64,000 nucleotides of DNA from Thermomicrobiales bacterium (GTDB lineage: Bacteria > Chloroflexota > Chloroflexia > Thermomicrobiales > UBA6265). The notes beneath the pieces are model-generated. The model had not been told where the DNA came from. It saw only the letters and a list, made by a program, of their open reading frames with translations, and ran no database searches. Shown in pieces: positions 26,500-36,434 of this stretch. The translations under genes and the position numbers were made by a program. How positions within the stretch are numbered: position 1 is the stretch's first letter; each line of letters begins with the position of its first letter. The stretch spans positions 3,967 through 67,966 of the forward strand of contig JAWKPF010000025.1 in the NCBI GenBank assembly GCA_041390825.1, written 5' to 3'.

Positions 26500-27230
26500 G
26501 CCCGGTTCGTGTCCTCGTCTCCCGTAATGAGCGGCACAAAACGAACCGCTCCCAGATCGGTCGATTCGATCGTCCAGTTCTGCTTGCGCAAGCGTCGCAG
26601 ATGTGCATGGTTTTCGCGGCCAACCGGGATGACCATGCGCCCATTGGCGTCCGAGAGTTGCTCGAGCAACGCGGACGGCACGAAACGCGCTCCCGCGGTC
26701 ACGATGATTGCATCGTAGGGTGCTCCCGGTTCCCAGCCCAATGCCCCGTCCCCGACGATCGACATGACATTGTTCAGTCCCAACTGTTCGAAACGACTCA
26801 CCGCTGACTCTGCCAGTTCCGGAATGCGCTCGATCGTGATCACCTCGCGCGCCAGCATCGCGAGCAGCGCAGCCTGATACCCCGAACCCGTGCCGACCTC
26901 CAGCACGCGCTCGGTCCCCGTGAGCTCGAGCGCCTGGGACATGAGTGCAACGACAAACGGTTGGGAGATTGTCTGGGCATACGGGATTGCCAGGGCAGTG
27001 TTGTCCCAGGCAGCTTCCTCCGAACCTGGCTCCACGAAGATCTGGCGCGGAATGCGTTCCATGGCGTCCAACACGCGACCATCCCTGATCCCTTGCTTCC
27101 GCAGTTGATCGAGAAGCGCCTGTTTTCGCTGGTTTTCCGACCTGGATCTGAATTGCATTGCAGTCGCCCGCTTGTGACCGAAAGCAGATCGCCGCATGGA
27201 CATTGGCCGGGAATGCACCGCCTGGCTCAT
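26496..27230 (-). CDS. pcm: Protein-L-isoaspartate O-methyltransferase
   Basis: Up to 244 residues. It methylates isoaspartyl sites from SAM to start repair of aged proteins. Motif I is VLEVGTGSGYQAALLAML, with post-I ITIERIPELAESA, DGALGWEPGAPYDAIIVTAGA and IPVGRENHAHL. The region before residue ~25 is Arg-rich and not conserved, so a start at 27158 (MQFRSRSEN) is possible; neither has a clear ribosome site. First gene of the minus-strand run that continues into the lactamase-like hydrolase. Confidence 0.9.
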   Translation of the reverse strand: MSQAVHSRPMSMRRSAFGHKRATAMQFRSRSENQRKQALLDQLRKQGIRDGRVLDAMERIPRQIFVEPGSEEAAWDNTALAIPYAQTISQPFVVALMSQALELTGTERVLEVGTGSGYQAALLAMLAREVITIERIPELAESAVSRFEQLGLNNVMSIVGDGALGWEPGAPYDAIIVTAGARFVPSALLEQLSDANGRMVIPVGRENHAHLRRLRKQNWTIESTDLGAVRFVPLITGDEDTNRA

Positions 27231-27435
27231 CGCATCCGGACCGAGCTTGCCGCACCTCGCGACGCTGTCCCTTCGTCAGACGTCGAGTCAAGTTTCACCG
27301 ATCGAGGTGCTGCTTTGTGAACCAGGAATTCCGACCAAAATGCCATGAATTGTTGCGGAATGTCGGGCCTGAACGCGATCCTGACTATGCTAGGATTGCG
27401 CACGTCGCGACGGTGCCCGAGGTGCGCCCGAACGG

Positions 27436-27885
27436 GTGGCCGCTCAGGCTGGAAACGAAGCGACATGGGTTGACGAGGCCGGCCGATCCGAACGGTCGAC
27501 GAGCTGGAGAAAGCGGCAATTGGAGACGTTCGGTGACAACTGGCTGATCGTCGGCCTGATGGCCATTGCGGCTCTGGGTATGGGCCTGCTTCTTCTCGGA
27601 CTCAACCTTCTCATCGGTCCATCCCGGCCGAACAAGACCAAGGGCGACCCATACGAGTCTGGTGTGCCCGACGTCTCGCCCGTTCGAGCTCGTTTCACGC
27701 CTCGTTTCTACATGGTTGCGATGCTCTTTGTCGTTTTCGACATCGAGGCTGTGTTCATCTTCCCCTGGGCCGTCGCGTTCGACGCCCTGGGAAGGTACGG
27801 CTTCCTGGCGATGCTGGTATTCCTCTTTCTCCTGCTCGATGGATACGTCTACGCCTGGAAGAAGGGAGCCCTCGAATGGGTTTGA
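27436..27885 (+). CDS. nuoA: NADH-quinone oxidoreductase subunit A
   Basis: Three-helix membrane subunit of complex I. Conserved segments are [20 protein letters not shown] and the [20 protein letters not shown] helix with acidic residues near the quinone site. The start is uncertain: GTG 27436 gives 149 residues; TTG 27520, after GGAGA, gives 121, closer to the family norm. TATGCT at 27386-27391 might be a -10 box but lacks a good -35. It overlaps nuoB by 10 nt and opens the operon. Confidence 0.9.
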   Translation: MAAQAGNEATWVDEAGRSERSTSWRKRQLETFGDNWLIVGLMAIAALGMGLLLLGLNLLIGPSRPNKTKGDPYESGVPDVSPVRARFTPRFYMVAMLFVVFDIEAVFIFPWAVAFDALGRYGFLAMLVFLFLLLDGYVYAWKKGALEWV

Positions 27886-28427
27886 TCGACGATCGCTTCG
27901 ACAAGAACGTCTTTGTCACATCGCTCGACTTCGTCTTCAACTGGGCGCGTCGTTCATCGCTTTGGTGGCTGCAGTTTGGCCTGGCCTGCTGCGCGATCGA
28001 GATGATCGCCGCATCGATGTCGCGGTTCGATCTCGCCGAGCGCTTTGGCATGCTCTACCGCGCTTCGCCCCGTCAGGCTGACCTGATGATCGTTGCGGGC
28101 ACGGTGACCAAGAAGATGGCGCCGGTGGTCCGCACGCTTTACGACCAGATGTCCGATCCCAAGTGGGTCGTTTCGATGGGTTCCTGCGCCAACGTGGGCG
28201 GCCCGTTCGATACCTACGCCGTCGTGCAGGGTGTCGACCAGGTTGTGCCGGTCGATATCTATGTGCCGGGTTGCCCGCCCACGCCTGAATCGCTCTATTA
28301 CGGCATCCTGGAACTGCAGAACAAGGTCATCAAGTACGACACCATGGCCAAGAAGCAAGGTCTCGCTGAAGCGGAGAACTTCCGGCAGATCGAGCGTCAG
28401 GTGGCCATGTCCGCGGTTCGCGCGTAG
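27876..28427 (+). CDS. nuoB: NADH-quinone oxidoreductase subunit B
   Basis: 183 residues. It holds cluster N2, the last iron-sulfur centre before quinone. The four ligands are Cys38 and Cys39 (GLACCAIEM), Cys104 (MGSCANVGG) and Cys133 (VPGCPPTPE). Also [12 protein letters not shown] and [12 protein letters not shown]. Short overlap with nuoA, 18 nt gap to nuoC. The N2 ligands are complete, so the peripheral connection module is intact. Confidence 0.96.
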   Translation: MGLIDDRFDKNVFVTSLDFVFNWARRSSLWWLQFGLACCAIEMIAASMSRFDLAERFGMLYRASPRQADLMIVAGTVTKKMAPVVRTLYDQMSDPKWVVSMGSCANVGGPFDTYAVVQGVDQVVPVDIYVPGCPPTPESLYYGILELQNKVIKYDTMAKKQGLAEAENFRQIERQVAMSAVRA

Positions 28428-28445
28428 GAACGATTGGGGCATCTG

Positions 28446-29072
28446 GTGAGCGACGACGTCAGCCTTTCCGAGTTCCAATCGGCCTTTTCTGAGCCGGAGG
28501 ATCTCTGGTCACGCGACAACTACTTCCACGAGGACGTGGAACGGCATCCCGCCGTGCGTGAAACGCGCGCGGTCTTCGGACCGGCGATCGTCAGCGTCGT
28601 GCGATTTCGCGACGAGACGACGATTCACGTGAAGCCGGAGTACTTCCGCGACCTCTGCGACTACCTGCGCACGCATCAGCAGCTGGCATTCGTCGCGCTG
28701 ACTGATGTCACCGCGGTGGATATGCTCAAGCTGCGCACGACTCCACGGTTCGACGTGGTTGCGCTTCTCTATTCCATCAAGAACCGGGTTCGCTTGCGCA
28801 TCAAAGCGGGAGTGAACGACGGTGATGCGGTGCCGTCCCTGGTGCCGCTTTGGCCCGGCGCCAATTGGCTGGAGCGCGAAACCTACGACATGTTCGGTAT
28901 TGTGTTCGAAGGTCATCCCAACCTGAAGCGCATTCTCCTGGCGGATGACTGGGACGAAGGTTTCCCTCTGCGCAAGGACTATCCATTGCGCGGTTGGAAG
29001 GAATACCCGAGCTACAACACCGAGCGGATGGTGCCGCGCACACGCACCCGCTGGACAGGCCGGGGAGTTTGA
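28446..29072 (+). CDS. nuoC: NADH-quinone oxidoreductase subunit C
   Basis: 208 residues from GTG 28446. The signature [19 protein letters not shown] and the end [17 protein letters not shown] identify NuoC (30-kDa subunit), which with NuoD forms the quinone-module scaffold. A TTG at 28434 is an in-frame alternative. NuoC and NuoD are separate here, not fused as in some groups; the gap to nuoD is 2 nt. Confidence 0.92.
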   Translation: MSDDVSLSEFQSAFSEPEDLWSRDNYFHEDVERHPAVRETRAVFGPAIVSVVRFRDETTIHVKPEYFRDLCDYLRTHQQLAFVALTDVTAVDMLKLRTTPRFDVVALLYSIKNRVRLRIKAGVNDGDAVPSLVPLWPGANWLERETYDMFGIVFEGHPNLKRILLADDWDEGFPLRKDYPLRGWKEYPSYNTERMVPRTRTRWTGRGV

Positions 29073-29074
29073 GC

Positions 29075-30355
29075 ATGAGCACGACCACCGATCCAAAGTG
29101 GACGCCAGACGCGATCGACCTGATACAGGACGTTCCGGCAACCGGGACCTACACCATCACCGATGAGGTCCGCCTCTCGGACACCGAGAGCCAGATGGTG
29201 CTGAACATGGGGCCGCAGCATCCGAGCACCCATGGCGTGCTGCGGGTCGTCTTGCGGCTGGATGGCGAGGTGATCGTCGATTGCGACCCGATCATCGGCT
29301 ATCTGCATCGCGGGGTCGAGAAGCTTGGCGAGTCGCATCGCTACGCCCAGGTGGTTCCCTGGACCGACCGAACCGACTACGTCGCCGCGCCGATGAACAA
29401 TCTCGGCTGCGTCATGTCGTTCGAGAAGCTGGCCGGTCTCGAGTCGCCGGAACGGGCACAGTACTGGCGCGTGATCTTCTCGGAGCTTGCGCGTATTGCG
29501 TCGCATCTCGTCTGGCTCGGCACCCACGCTCTCGATATCGGTGCGCTTTCGATGTCGCTCTACTGCTTCCGGGAGCGCGAGCTGATCCTCGATGTCTTCG
29601 AAGCGTATTGCGGCGCCCGGTTGACGACGAACATCATGGAAATCGGCGGGTTCTCGCGGCCGATTCCCGAGTTCCTGCCCGATCAGATCAGGGATTTCCT
29701 GAAGGTCTTCCCGCAGCGGCAGAAGGAATATGCTGAACTGCTGACCGCGAACCCGATCTGGATCGCGCGCACCAAGGATATCGGCGTTATCTCCGCGCAA
29801 GCTGCCATCGATTACTGCCTGACCGGCGCTTGTCTGCGCGGTTCAGGCGTGAACTACGACATCCGCAAGGCGATGCCGTACCTGGTCTACGACCGGCTCG
29901 ACTTCGAGGTGCCCATCGGCACGCACGGCGATGTCTATGACCGCTATCTCGTCCGTATGGAGGAGATGCGCCAGGCCATCAGCATCATTGGCCAATGCCT
30001 GGATGCCGTCGAATCGATGGACACACCGCTCATGGCGTACGAGTCGGCCTATGTCATCCCGCCCCACAAGGGGACGATGACGACTGCCGAGGACATGCAG
30101 CGGCACTTCATATGGGTGATCAAGGGCTTCAGTCCGCCGGTCGGTGAAGCCTATGTCGCCGTCGAGCATCCCAAGGGCGAAAATGGCTACTATGTCGTCT
30201 CCGATGGCACGTCGATTCCGTATCGATTCCGGATTCGCTCTCCAGACTTCGTGAATCTCGGCGTGCTGCCATATGTCGCCAATGGGGCGATGTTGGCGGA
30301 CGTGGTGGCGCTGATCGGTACGATCGATATCGTGCTCGGGTCGGTCGACCGCTAG
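29075..30355 (+). CDS. nuoD: NADH-quinone oxidoreductase subunit D
   Basis: 426 residues from ATG 29075 (GGGGAG upstream). The 49-kDa subunit forming the quinone pocket with NuoB. Conserved blocks: MGPQHPSTHGVLRVVLRLDG, IIGYLHRGVEKLGE, the LGTHALDIGALS segment, and the C-terminal GTSIPYRFRIRSPDFVNLG. The quinone-contact His and the Arg-rich region near GYLHRG are retained, so it is a true NuoD rather than a hydrogenase large subunit; no CxxC nickel motifs exist. A 181-nt gap without a gene separates it from nuoH, where other operons carry nuoEFG. Confidence 0.95.
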   Translation: MSTTTDPKWTPDAIDLIQDVPATGTYTITDEVRLSDTESQMVLNMGPQHPSTHGVLRVVLRLDGEVIVDCDPIIGYLHRGVEKLGESHRYAQVVPWTDRTDYVAAPMNNLGCVMSFEKLAGLESPERAQYWRVIFSELARIASHLVWLGTHALDIGALSMSLYCFRERELILDVFEAYCGARLTTNIMEIGGFSRPIPEFLPDQIRDFLKVFPQRQKEYAELLTANPIWIARTKDIGVISAQAAIDYCLTGACLRGSGVNYDIRKAMPYLVYDRLDFEVPIGTHGDVYDRYLVRMEEMRQAISIIGQCLDAVESMDTPLMAYESAYVIPPHKGTMTTAEDMQRHFIWVIKGFSPPVGEAYVAVEHPKGENGYYVVSDGTSIPYRFRIRSPDFVNLGVLPYVANGAMLADVVALIGTIDIVLGSVDR

Positions 30356-30536
30356 GGATCAGGTTCGGTCGCGGGAGGGATCGCATGATCGCCCCGCGGC
30401 AAGTGACAGAGTAAGATTCGCACTGGCGCGGCGAATTGGGGAGTCGCGCTTTTGCGTGTTCGTCAGCGCGTGAGCGCACCGGAAACGCAGTCGAACCGCC
30501 GTCGAGCGGCACGAAGTGGGCGGAGCAAGGGAGTAC

Positions 30537-31580
30537 ATGAACGACCAGCCGATCTGGCTAACCTTTCTGGTCGCGTTCATCATCATGAACGTGCTCCTGA
30601 TTGGCATGGCGTACATGACCTACTTCGAGCGCAAGGTGCTCGCGGCCATGCAAGACCGCATGGGGCCCACGCGCACGGGTCCCAAGGGGCTCTTGCAGCC
30701 GATCGCCGACGGCATCAAGCTGCTCGGAAAGGAAGACCTCATTCCGCGCAACGCGGACAAATGGGTCTTCTTCTTCGCCCCGCTGGTCGTCTTCGTAGCG
30801 GCGATTGTCTCGTCGGCAGTCATTCCATTTGGCACGACCGTTCATCTCTTTGGCCGTGATGTCAATCTCTATGCCGCCGACCTGAACGTTGGCGCGCTCC
30901 TGGTAATGGCTGTCAGCGGTATCGGCGTCTACGGCATCATCCTGGGCGCGTGGGCCTCGGCCAACCGCTTCTCATTGCTTGGCGGTCTTCGCTCCGCGGC
31001 GCAAGTTGTCTCGTATGAACTGATCCTGGGGCTCTCGCTTGCCGGCATCTTCCTGCTGGCCGGTTCGCTCAGCTTGCGGGACATCATGCTCGAGCAGCAG
31101 CAGAATCTCAGCATCGGCCCGGTCGAGATCAAGAACTGGTACATCTTCAGCCAGCCGCTTGCCTTCGTGATCTTCCTGATCGCGGCGGTGGCGGAGTCCA
31201 ACCGCGCCCCGTTCGACCTGCCGGAAGCCGAAACCGAGCTGATTTCGGGGTTCCACACCGAGTACTCGGCGTTCCGCTTCTCGTTCTACTTCCTGGGCGA
31301 ATACATCGCGATGATCGTGATCTCGCTCTTTGCGTCCACCCTGTTCCTGGGAGGACCGAGCGGTCCCGGTTCCACGAATCACTGGTGGTTGGGGCTGATC
31401 TATCTTTTCGCCAAGACGATCATCTTCCTCTTCTTCTATGTCTGGCTTCGCGCTACCCTTCCTCGATTCCGATATGACCAGTTGATGGGAATTGCCTGGA
31501 AAGTGCTCTTCCCGCTGGTCTTGTTGAACCTGGTAGTCACGGCCGCGATCCGGCTGGCAAGCGACGGGAAGCTCTTCTGA
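30537..31580 (+). CDS. nuoH: NADH-quinone oxidoreductase subunit H
   Basis: 347 residues from ATG 30537 (AAGGGAG upstream). Membrane subunit lining the quinone entry. Signature loops: AYMTYFERKVLAAMQDRMGP, ADGIKLLGKEDLIP, ESNRAPFDLPEAETELISGF and RATLPRFRYDQLM. Eight or so helices. The stop overlaps the nuoJ ATG by one base. In most operons nuoI follows; here nuoJ follows directly. Confidence 0.96.
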   Translation: MNDQPIWLTFLVAFIIMNVLLIGMAYMTYFERKVLAAMQDRMGPTRTGPKGLLQPIADGIKLLGKEDLIPRNADKWVFFFAPLVVFVAAIVSSAVIPFGTTVHLFGRDVNLYAADLNVGALLVMAVSGIGVYGIILGAWASANRFSLLGGLRSAAQVVSYELILGLSLAGIFLLAGSLSLRDIMLEQQQNLSIGPVEIKNWYIFSQPLAFVIFLIAAVAESNRAPFDLPEAETELISGFHTEYSAFRFSFYFLGEYIAMIVISLFASTLFLGGPSGPGSTNHWWLGLIYLFAKTIIFLFFYVWLRATLPRFRYDQLMGIAWKVLFPLVLLNLVVTAAIRLASDGKLF

Positions 31581-32302
31581 TGCCCTGGGATCTGGTGATA
31601 TTCCTACTCGTCGGGGGGCTGGCCATCATCTCCGCACTCGGAATGGTGGCGATGACAAACCCGGTTCATTCGGCGATTTTCCTGGTGATCTGCTTCATCC
31701 AGGTTGCCGGCGTCTTCGTGATGCTGGGGGCCGAGTATTTGGCCGTGATCCAGATCATCGTCTACACCGGCGCCGTGATGGTCTTGCTGCTCTTCGTGCT
31801 CATGCTGGTCGATATCGACGACTTGCCTGAGTTCCACACGCAGGAACCACTGACACGGGCGATCGGCGCGCTACTCGGCATCATGCTGCTGATCGAGGTG
31901 GCGATTGCGATTGGCACACGCACCATCACTGGCGCGCAAGGCGCCGCCACTCCGGAAAATGTCGCGCTGGTCGGTGGCAATACCCAGGCGCTCGGCCGCG
32001 TGCTGTACACCAAGTACCTTCTCCCCTTCGAACTCATTTCCATGGTGCTGACGGTTGGCGTGCTTGGCGCAATCGTGCTGGCCCTCCCGGAGCGGCTCGG
32101 ACTCGATTCGGGTCGCCGGCGCGACACGATTTCACTGGGGCATCCGCGGGGCACCGATGCGGTGCTTCCCATCGAGTCTGGTGAAGAGGCGGCGCGCATT
32201 TCTTCGCGGCCGAATGCCGAGCCGGCCGGTGTGGGGCGCACGCTCATCATGGCAAGCGATCCCGACGATCAACCGATGAACATTGGAGGACGACGGTCAT
32301 GA
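31580..32302 (+). CDS. nuoJ: NADH-quinone oxidoreductase subunit J
   Basis: 240 residues. Five helices in the first ~170 residues, including AIFLVICFIQVAGVFVMLGAEY (pi-bulge helix region) and IQIIVYTGAVMVLLLFVLML. The last ~60 residues (from LGLDSGRRRDTIS) form a hydrophilic extension that is longer than usual. It begins with the overlapping TGATG of nuoH and ends 13 nt before nuoK. Confidence 0.92.
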   Translation: MPWDLVIFLLVGGLAIISALGMVAMTNPVHSAIFLVICFIQVAGVFVMLGAEYLAVIQIIVYTGAVMVLLLFVLMLVDIDDLPEFHTQEPLTRAIGALLGIMLLIEVAIAIGTRTITGAQGAATPENVALVGGNTQALGRVLYTKYLLPFELISMVLTVGVLGAIVLALPERLGLDSGRRRDTISLGHPRGTDAVLPIESGEEAARISSRPNAEPAGVGRTLIMASDPDDQPMNIGGRRS

Positions 32303-32315
32303 CCGGGAGCGCCAG

Positions 32316-32621
32316 ATGGAACTGACCGCCAACTATTTTCTCGGCCTCAGCGCGGCGTTGTTCATCATCGGTTTGATGGGCGTCCTGGTTCGCCGCAACG
32401 TGCTGATCATCTTCCTCTGTGTCGAATTGATGACCGCTGCGGTCAGCATCACCTTTGTGACGTTCGGCCGTGAGACCAATACGCTCGATGGCCAATCGTT
32501 TGCGCTGTTCTCGATTGCCGTGGCCGCCGCGGAAGCCGCGGTGGGCCTCGCTCTCATCCTGGCGATGAGCCGGCGCACCCGGTCGGTCGATATCGATGAC
32601 TTCCGGTCGCTGAAAGACTGA
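32316..32621 (+). CDS. nuoK: NADH-quinone oxidoreductase subunit K
   Basis: 101 residues from ATG 32316, normal length. Three helices with the two buried glutamates expected for proton pumping (FLCVELMTAAVSITFV and AVAAAEAAVGLALILAM). Homologous to MnhC/MrpC antiporter subunits. A TTG-like upstream start at 32283 would add 11 charged residues; the ATG with CGGGAG in front is preferred. Confidence 0.93.
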   Translation: MELTANYFLGLSAALFIIGLMGVLVRRNVLIIFLCVELMTAAVSITFVTFGRETNTLDGQSFALFSIAVAAAEAAVGLALILAMSRRTRSVDIDDFRSLKD

Positions 32622-32708
32622 TGCGGGAGACGCAGGGGATCGTGATGATCATGGGTTCGTGGGGCATGGGAGCCGATATGCGGTTGCCAATGCAGATGGG
32701 AGCGTAGC

Positions 32709-34727
32709 GTGGAGAGGTATCTCTATCTCATTCCGCTGCTGCCGCTGCTGGCAAGCGCGTTCAATCTGTTGGTGTCCCGGAAGTACTTCCCGGATAAGTC
32801 GCACATTTTCGCGATCCTGGGCGTAGCCGGGTCGTTCGTACTGTCGGTGCTGGTCTTCAAGGACCTCTACGACAACGAGGAGCCGCTGCATCAGCATCTC
32901 TGGAGCTGGATTGCCTCGGGCAACTTCCACGCCGAGATCGGGCTCTACGCGGATCAGCTCACCGCGGTCATGCTCGTGATGCTGACCTTCGTGTCGTTGC
33001 TGGTGCACATCTATTCGGTCGGGTACATGCACGGCGACCCGAGCTACTACCGCTTCTTTAGCTGGTTGCCGCTCTTCGTCTTCACCATGATCTGCCTGGT
33101 CATGGCCGATAACTACCTGCTCATCTTCTTCGGATGGGAAGGCGTGGGACTCTGCTCCTACTTGCTGATCGGCTACTACTACAAGCGCCGGTCCGCCGGG
33201 AATGCCGCCAAGAAGGCGTTCATCGTCAACCGCATCGGTGACGTGGGCTTCGGGCTCGGCATCATGTTGATCTTCACGACCTTCGGCACCATCTCCTTCG
33301 CCGGCGAGCATGGAGTCTTCGCGCAGGTTGGCGAGGGACACACGTCCGAGAAGATCCTGACTGGTATCGGCATCCTGCTCTTTACTGGCGCCATCGGCAA
33401 GAGCGCCCAGTTCCCGCTGCATGTCTGGCTTCCCGACGCCATGGAGGGTCCGACTCCGGTTTCCGCGCTCATCCATGCGGCCACCATGGTCACCGCGGGT
33501 ATTTACCTGGTGGCGCGCTCGAATCCGATCTACATGCAGGCGCCCGATGCGATGCTGGTCGTTGCGGTGATCGGTTGCTTCACCGCCTTTCTGGGCGCAT
33601 CGATTGCCACGGTGCAGAACGACATCAAACGCGTGGTCGCGTATTCGACGGTCAGCCAGCTCGGCTACATGGCGCTTGCGCTCGGCGTCGGCGCCTGGGT
33701 GACCGCCATCTTCCACCTCGTTTCACACGCGTTCTTCAAAGCATGCCTCTTCCTTGGGTCCGGTTCGGTGATCCACGGAATGCACGAAGAGCAGAACATC
33801 CAGAAGATGGGTGGTTTGCGGAAGTTCATGCCGGTCACCTTCGGCACCTTCCTGATCGCCTCGCTGGCCAATGCCGGTGTCTTTCCGTTCGCAGGGTTCT
33901 GGTCGAAAGACGAGATCATTACCGGAGCGTGGGAGAGCAGCATCTTTCCGCGCTTCGGCGACCTGCTGACCGTCGTCGCGCTCATCACGGCCTTCATTTC
34001 CGCCTACTACATGTTCCGCCTGGTCTTCCTGACCTTCTTCGGCAAGCCGCGCTTCGATGAAGCGCATGTGCATCCGCACGAATCACCAGCCGTGATGACG
34101 ATTCCGCTCATCATCCTGGCGGCGGTCACCATCTTCTTCGGCGTGGTGGGGTATCCGCCGGATGCCGGGCGCTTCCACAAGTTCCTCGAGCCGGTCTTTG
34201 CGACGGCGCAGGAGCATGATGTGGAGGTCGTTGCGGAAGACGCGACCCATGAAGAGGAAGCCGGCGAGGCGGGCGTCGCTGCCGAGGCCGCCGAGCATGA
34301 GGAAGGGGCGCATCACATTTCCAACGAAGTCATCATTCGCTTTGCCGCGATTTCCACCATTCTGGCGCTCGGCGGGATCCTGCTTGCCTACCTGGTGTTC
34401 CTCAAGCGGCGCATCGACCCGGTCGCGTTTGCGGCCGATCATCCGACGCTTTACAAGTTCCTCTACAACAAGTGGTACTTCGACGAGGTGTACAACGCCG
34501 ATGTCGTCTTCCCGATGCGGAGACTTGCGATGTACCTCTGGACCGTGATCGATGTGAAAGTCATCGACGGCACCCTCATGGGTGTCGCCAGGGGAGTCGA
34601 GGAACTCAGCCAGGGTTTGCGCACGTTGCAGACTGGGTTGGTTCGAAATTACGCGCTCGCCATTGCGCTTGGTATGGTCGTTATCGTCGGCGTCTACTTC
34701 GCCGCCTTCAGCGATCTCTTCCGGTAG
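32709..34727 (+). CDS. nuoL: NADH-quinone oxidoreductase subunit L
   Basis: 672 residues from GTG 32709 (GGGAG upstream). Antiporter-like pump subunit: FFGWEGVGLCSYLLIGYYY, HVWLPDAMEGPTPVSALIHA, ATMVTAGIYLVARS, QLGYMALALGVGAW and SHAFFKACLFLGSGSVIH. The long lateral helix should begin after ~residue 580. A hydrophilic insert at ~502-537 is rich in Glu, Ala and His (AEDATHEEEAGEAGVAAEAA). This is longer and more acidic than in E. coli; the same topological stretch of NuoM is His-rich. Confidence 0.95.
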   Translation: MERYLYLIPLLPLLASAFNLLVSRKYFPDKSHIFAILGVAGSFVLSVLVFKDLYDNEEPLHQHLWSWIASGNFHAEIGLYADQLTAVMLVMLTFVSLLVHIYSVGYMHGDPSYYRFFSWLPLFVFTMICLVMADNYLLIFFGWEGVGLCSYLLIGYYYKRRSAGNAAKKAFIVNRIGDVGFGLGIMLIFTTFGTISFAGEHGVFAQVGEGHTSEKILTGIGILLFTGAIGKSAQFPLHVWLPDAMEGPTPVSALIHAATMVTAGIYLVARSNPIYMQAPDAMLVVAVIGCFTAFLGASIATVQNDIKRVVAYSTVSQLGYMALALGVGAWVTAIFHLVSHAFFKACLFLGSGSVIHGMHEEQNIQKMGGLRKFMPVTFGTFLIASLANAGVFPFAGFWSKDEIITGAWESSIFPRFGDLLTVVALITAFISAYYMFRLVFLTFFGKPRFDEAHVHPHESPAVMTIPLIILAAVTIFFGVVGYPPDAGRFHKFLEPVFATAQEHDVEVVAEDATHEEEAGEAGVAAEAAEHEEGAHHISNEVIIRFAAISTILALGGILLAYLVFLKRRIDPVAFAADHPTLYKFLYNKWYFDEVYNADVVFPMRRLAMYLWTVIDVKVIDGTLMGVARGVEELSQGLRTLQTGLVRNYALAIALGMVVIVGVYFAAFSDLFR

Positions 34728-34743
34728 GGGGTAGGAGACAGTT

Positions 34744-36423
34744 ATGGACAACCTGCCCATTCTGAGCATGACGGCATACGCGCCCCTGGTCGGCGCGGTG
34801 CTGATCTTCGCCCTCCGTTCGGTCAAGCGGGAGCAAGCGCGTCTGATTGCGCTTGTCGCGACCGTGGTCAGTTTCCTGCTCTCGCTCTGGATGCTGAAGG
34901 ACTTCGACAAGAACGCGGAGTTTCAGTACACCGAGTACGTCAAGTGGCTCCCGGAGCTCGGCGTTTCGTACCGGATGGGTATCGACGGTATCGCGCTTCT
35001 CCTGATTGTGCTGACGACCTTCATCGGGGTCATCGCGGTCATCTGGTCGTGGGATTCGGTCAACAACCGGGGACGTGAGTACTACATCACCGTGCTCCTG
35101 CTGCAGACCGGTATGCTCGGCGTCTTCATGGCGCTCGACCTCTTCATCTTCTACATCTTCTGGGAACTCGTACTTATCCCGATGGCCCTGCTCATCGGTA
35201 TTTGGGGATCTGAAAACCGCGTCTTCGCGGCGATCAAGTTCTTCATCTACACGCTGATCGGGTCGTTGCTGATGCTGATCGGCATCGTCGCCACCTATCA
35301 GGCGTACTACAACGCCACTGGCGTCCGCACGCTCAACATCCTCGAGCTGCAGACCGGGTGGGACAAGGGCGCCTACAGCGATGTCTTCCAGGGAGCGGTC
35401 TTCGCAGCCTTCCTGATCGCGTTCGCCATCAAGATCCCGATGTGGCCGTTCCATACATGGTTGCCGGATGCGCACGTCCAGGCGCCGACCGCCGCGTCGG
35501 TCATCCTGGCCGCGATCATGCTCAAGATGGGCGGCTATGGTCTCTTGCGCTTCAATCTGCCGCTCTTCCCGGAGGGGTCAGAGGACTGGGCCTGGATCAT
35601 CATCGCGCTTTCCCTGATCGGCATCATCTATGGAGCGCTCGTTGCCCTTGTGCAGCCAGACTTCAAGAAGCTGATCGCCTATTCTTCCGTTTCCCATATG
35701 GGATTCGTGACGCTGGGCATCTTTACCAACATCTTCCTGACCTCCCGCTCCGATCTCAGCGGGTTCAACGGCTCGATGATGGTGATGATCGCCCACGGTC
35801 TCAACACCGGAGCGCTCTTCCTTCTGGTCGGTATGCTCTACGAACGCGCGCACACCCGCCTGATCGCGGCGTTCGGCGGCATTGCGGGGCGCATGCCGTT
35901 CTACGCCTTCTTCCTGGGACTCTTCACCTTCGCCAGTATCGGTCTGCCTGGCATGTCGGGCTTCGTCGGTGAGTTCCTGGCGATCCTGAGTGCCTGGCAG
36001 TACCACAAGTGGATCGCTATCGTCGCGTTCCTGGTGGTCATCTTTGCCGCCTGGTACATGCTTTCGATGTTCCAGCGGGTCGTCCTCGGGCGCGCGCACA
36101 ACGAATTGCCGGATCATGGCGACGGTCTGTTGACCGACGAGGAAAAGGCGATGCTGGCTGCGCACGGCGACAGCCACGGGCATGGCCACGACGATCACGG
36201 GGTCGCCTTTGCGCCTGTTTCGGGTGGTTCGCACGACCATGACCACGACGAGCATGATTCGTCGCTCTGGCCGGACCTGACCCGGAAAGAGCTCATCACG
36301 CTGGTTCCGCTGGCGGTGCTTACGATCGTGCTGGGAATCTATCCCAATCCAGTCTTCGATATTGTCGGTCCGTCCTTCGAGCGGATCATGGATCCGTTCT
36401 TGCGCGGCCCGTTGGGCGGATAG
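34744..36423 (+). CDS. nuoM: NADH-quinone oxidoreductase subunit M
   Basis: 559 residues. Second antiporter-like subunit: FYIFWELVLIPMALLIGIWG with the buried Glu, WPFHTWLPDAHVQAPTAASV, YSSVSHMGFVTLGIF, and GLPGMSGFVGEFLAIL. Near the C-terminus, between the last helices, residues ~474-506 form a His/Asp-rich loop (HGDSHGHGHDDHG and HDHDHDEHD) that could bind metal ions. Gap to nuoL is 16 nt, to nuoN 11 nt. Confidence 0.95.
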   Translation: MDNLPILSMTAYAPLVGAVLIFALRSVKREQARLIALVATVVSFLLSLWMLKDFDKNAEFQYTEYVKWLPELGVSYRMGIDGIALLLIVLTTFIGVIAVIWSWDSVNNRGREYYITVLLLQTGMLGVFMALDLFIFYIFWELVLIPMALLIGIWGSENRVFAAIKFFIYTLIGSLLMLIGIVATYQAYYNATGVRTLNILELQTGWDKGAYSDVFQGAVFAAFLIAFAIKIPMWPFHTWLPDAHVQAPTAASVILAAIMLKMGGYGLLRFNLPLFPEGSEDWAWIIIALSLIGIIYGALVALVQPDFKKLIAYSSVSHMGFVTLGIFTNIFLTSRSDLSGFNGSMMVMIAHGLNTGALFLLVGMLYERAHTRLIAAFGGIAGRMPFYAFFLGLFTFASIGLPGMSGFVGEFLAILSAWQYHKWIAIVAFLVVIFAAWYMLSMFQRVVLGRAHNELPDHGDGLLTDEEKAMLAAHGDSHGHGHDDHGVAFAPVSGGSHDHDHDEHDSSLWPDLTRKELITLVPLAVLTIVLGIYPNPVFDIVGPSFERIMDPFLRGPLGG

Positions 36424-36434
36424 GGGCAAATCGG

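Noticed and set aside
26500..27291. A long upstream extension of the lactamase-like gene on the minus strand
   Set aside because: It is the shifted shadow of pcm (low complexity, Arg-rich); the true start overlaps the pcm stop at 26499.
30356..30536. nuoI hidden between nuoD and nuoH
   Set aside because: No frame here has CxxCxxC pairs, and the gap is too short for a ferredoxin-like subunit.
32649..33716. A 355-codon minus-strand frame opposite nuoL
   Set aside because: His/Asp/Arg-rich antisense of hydrophobic nuoL codons; no ribosome site and no recognisable domain.
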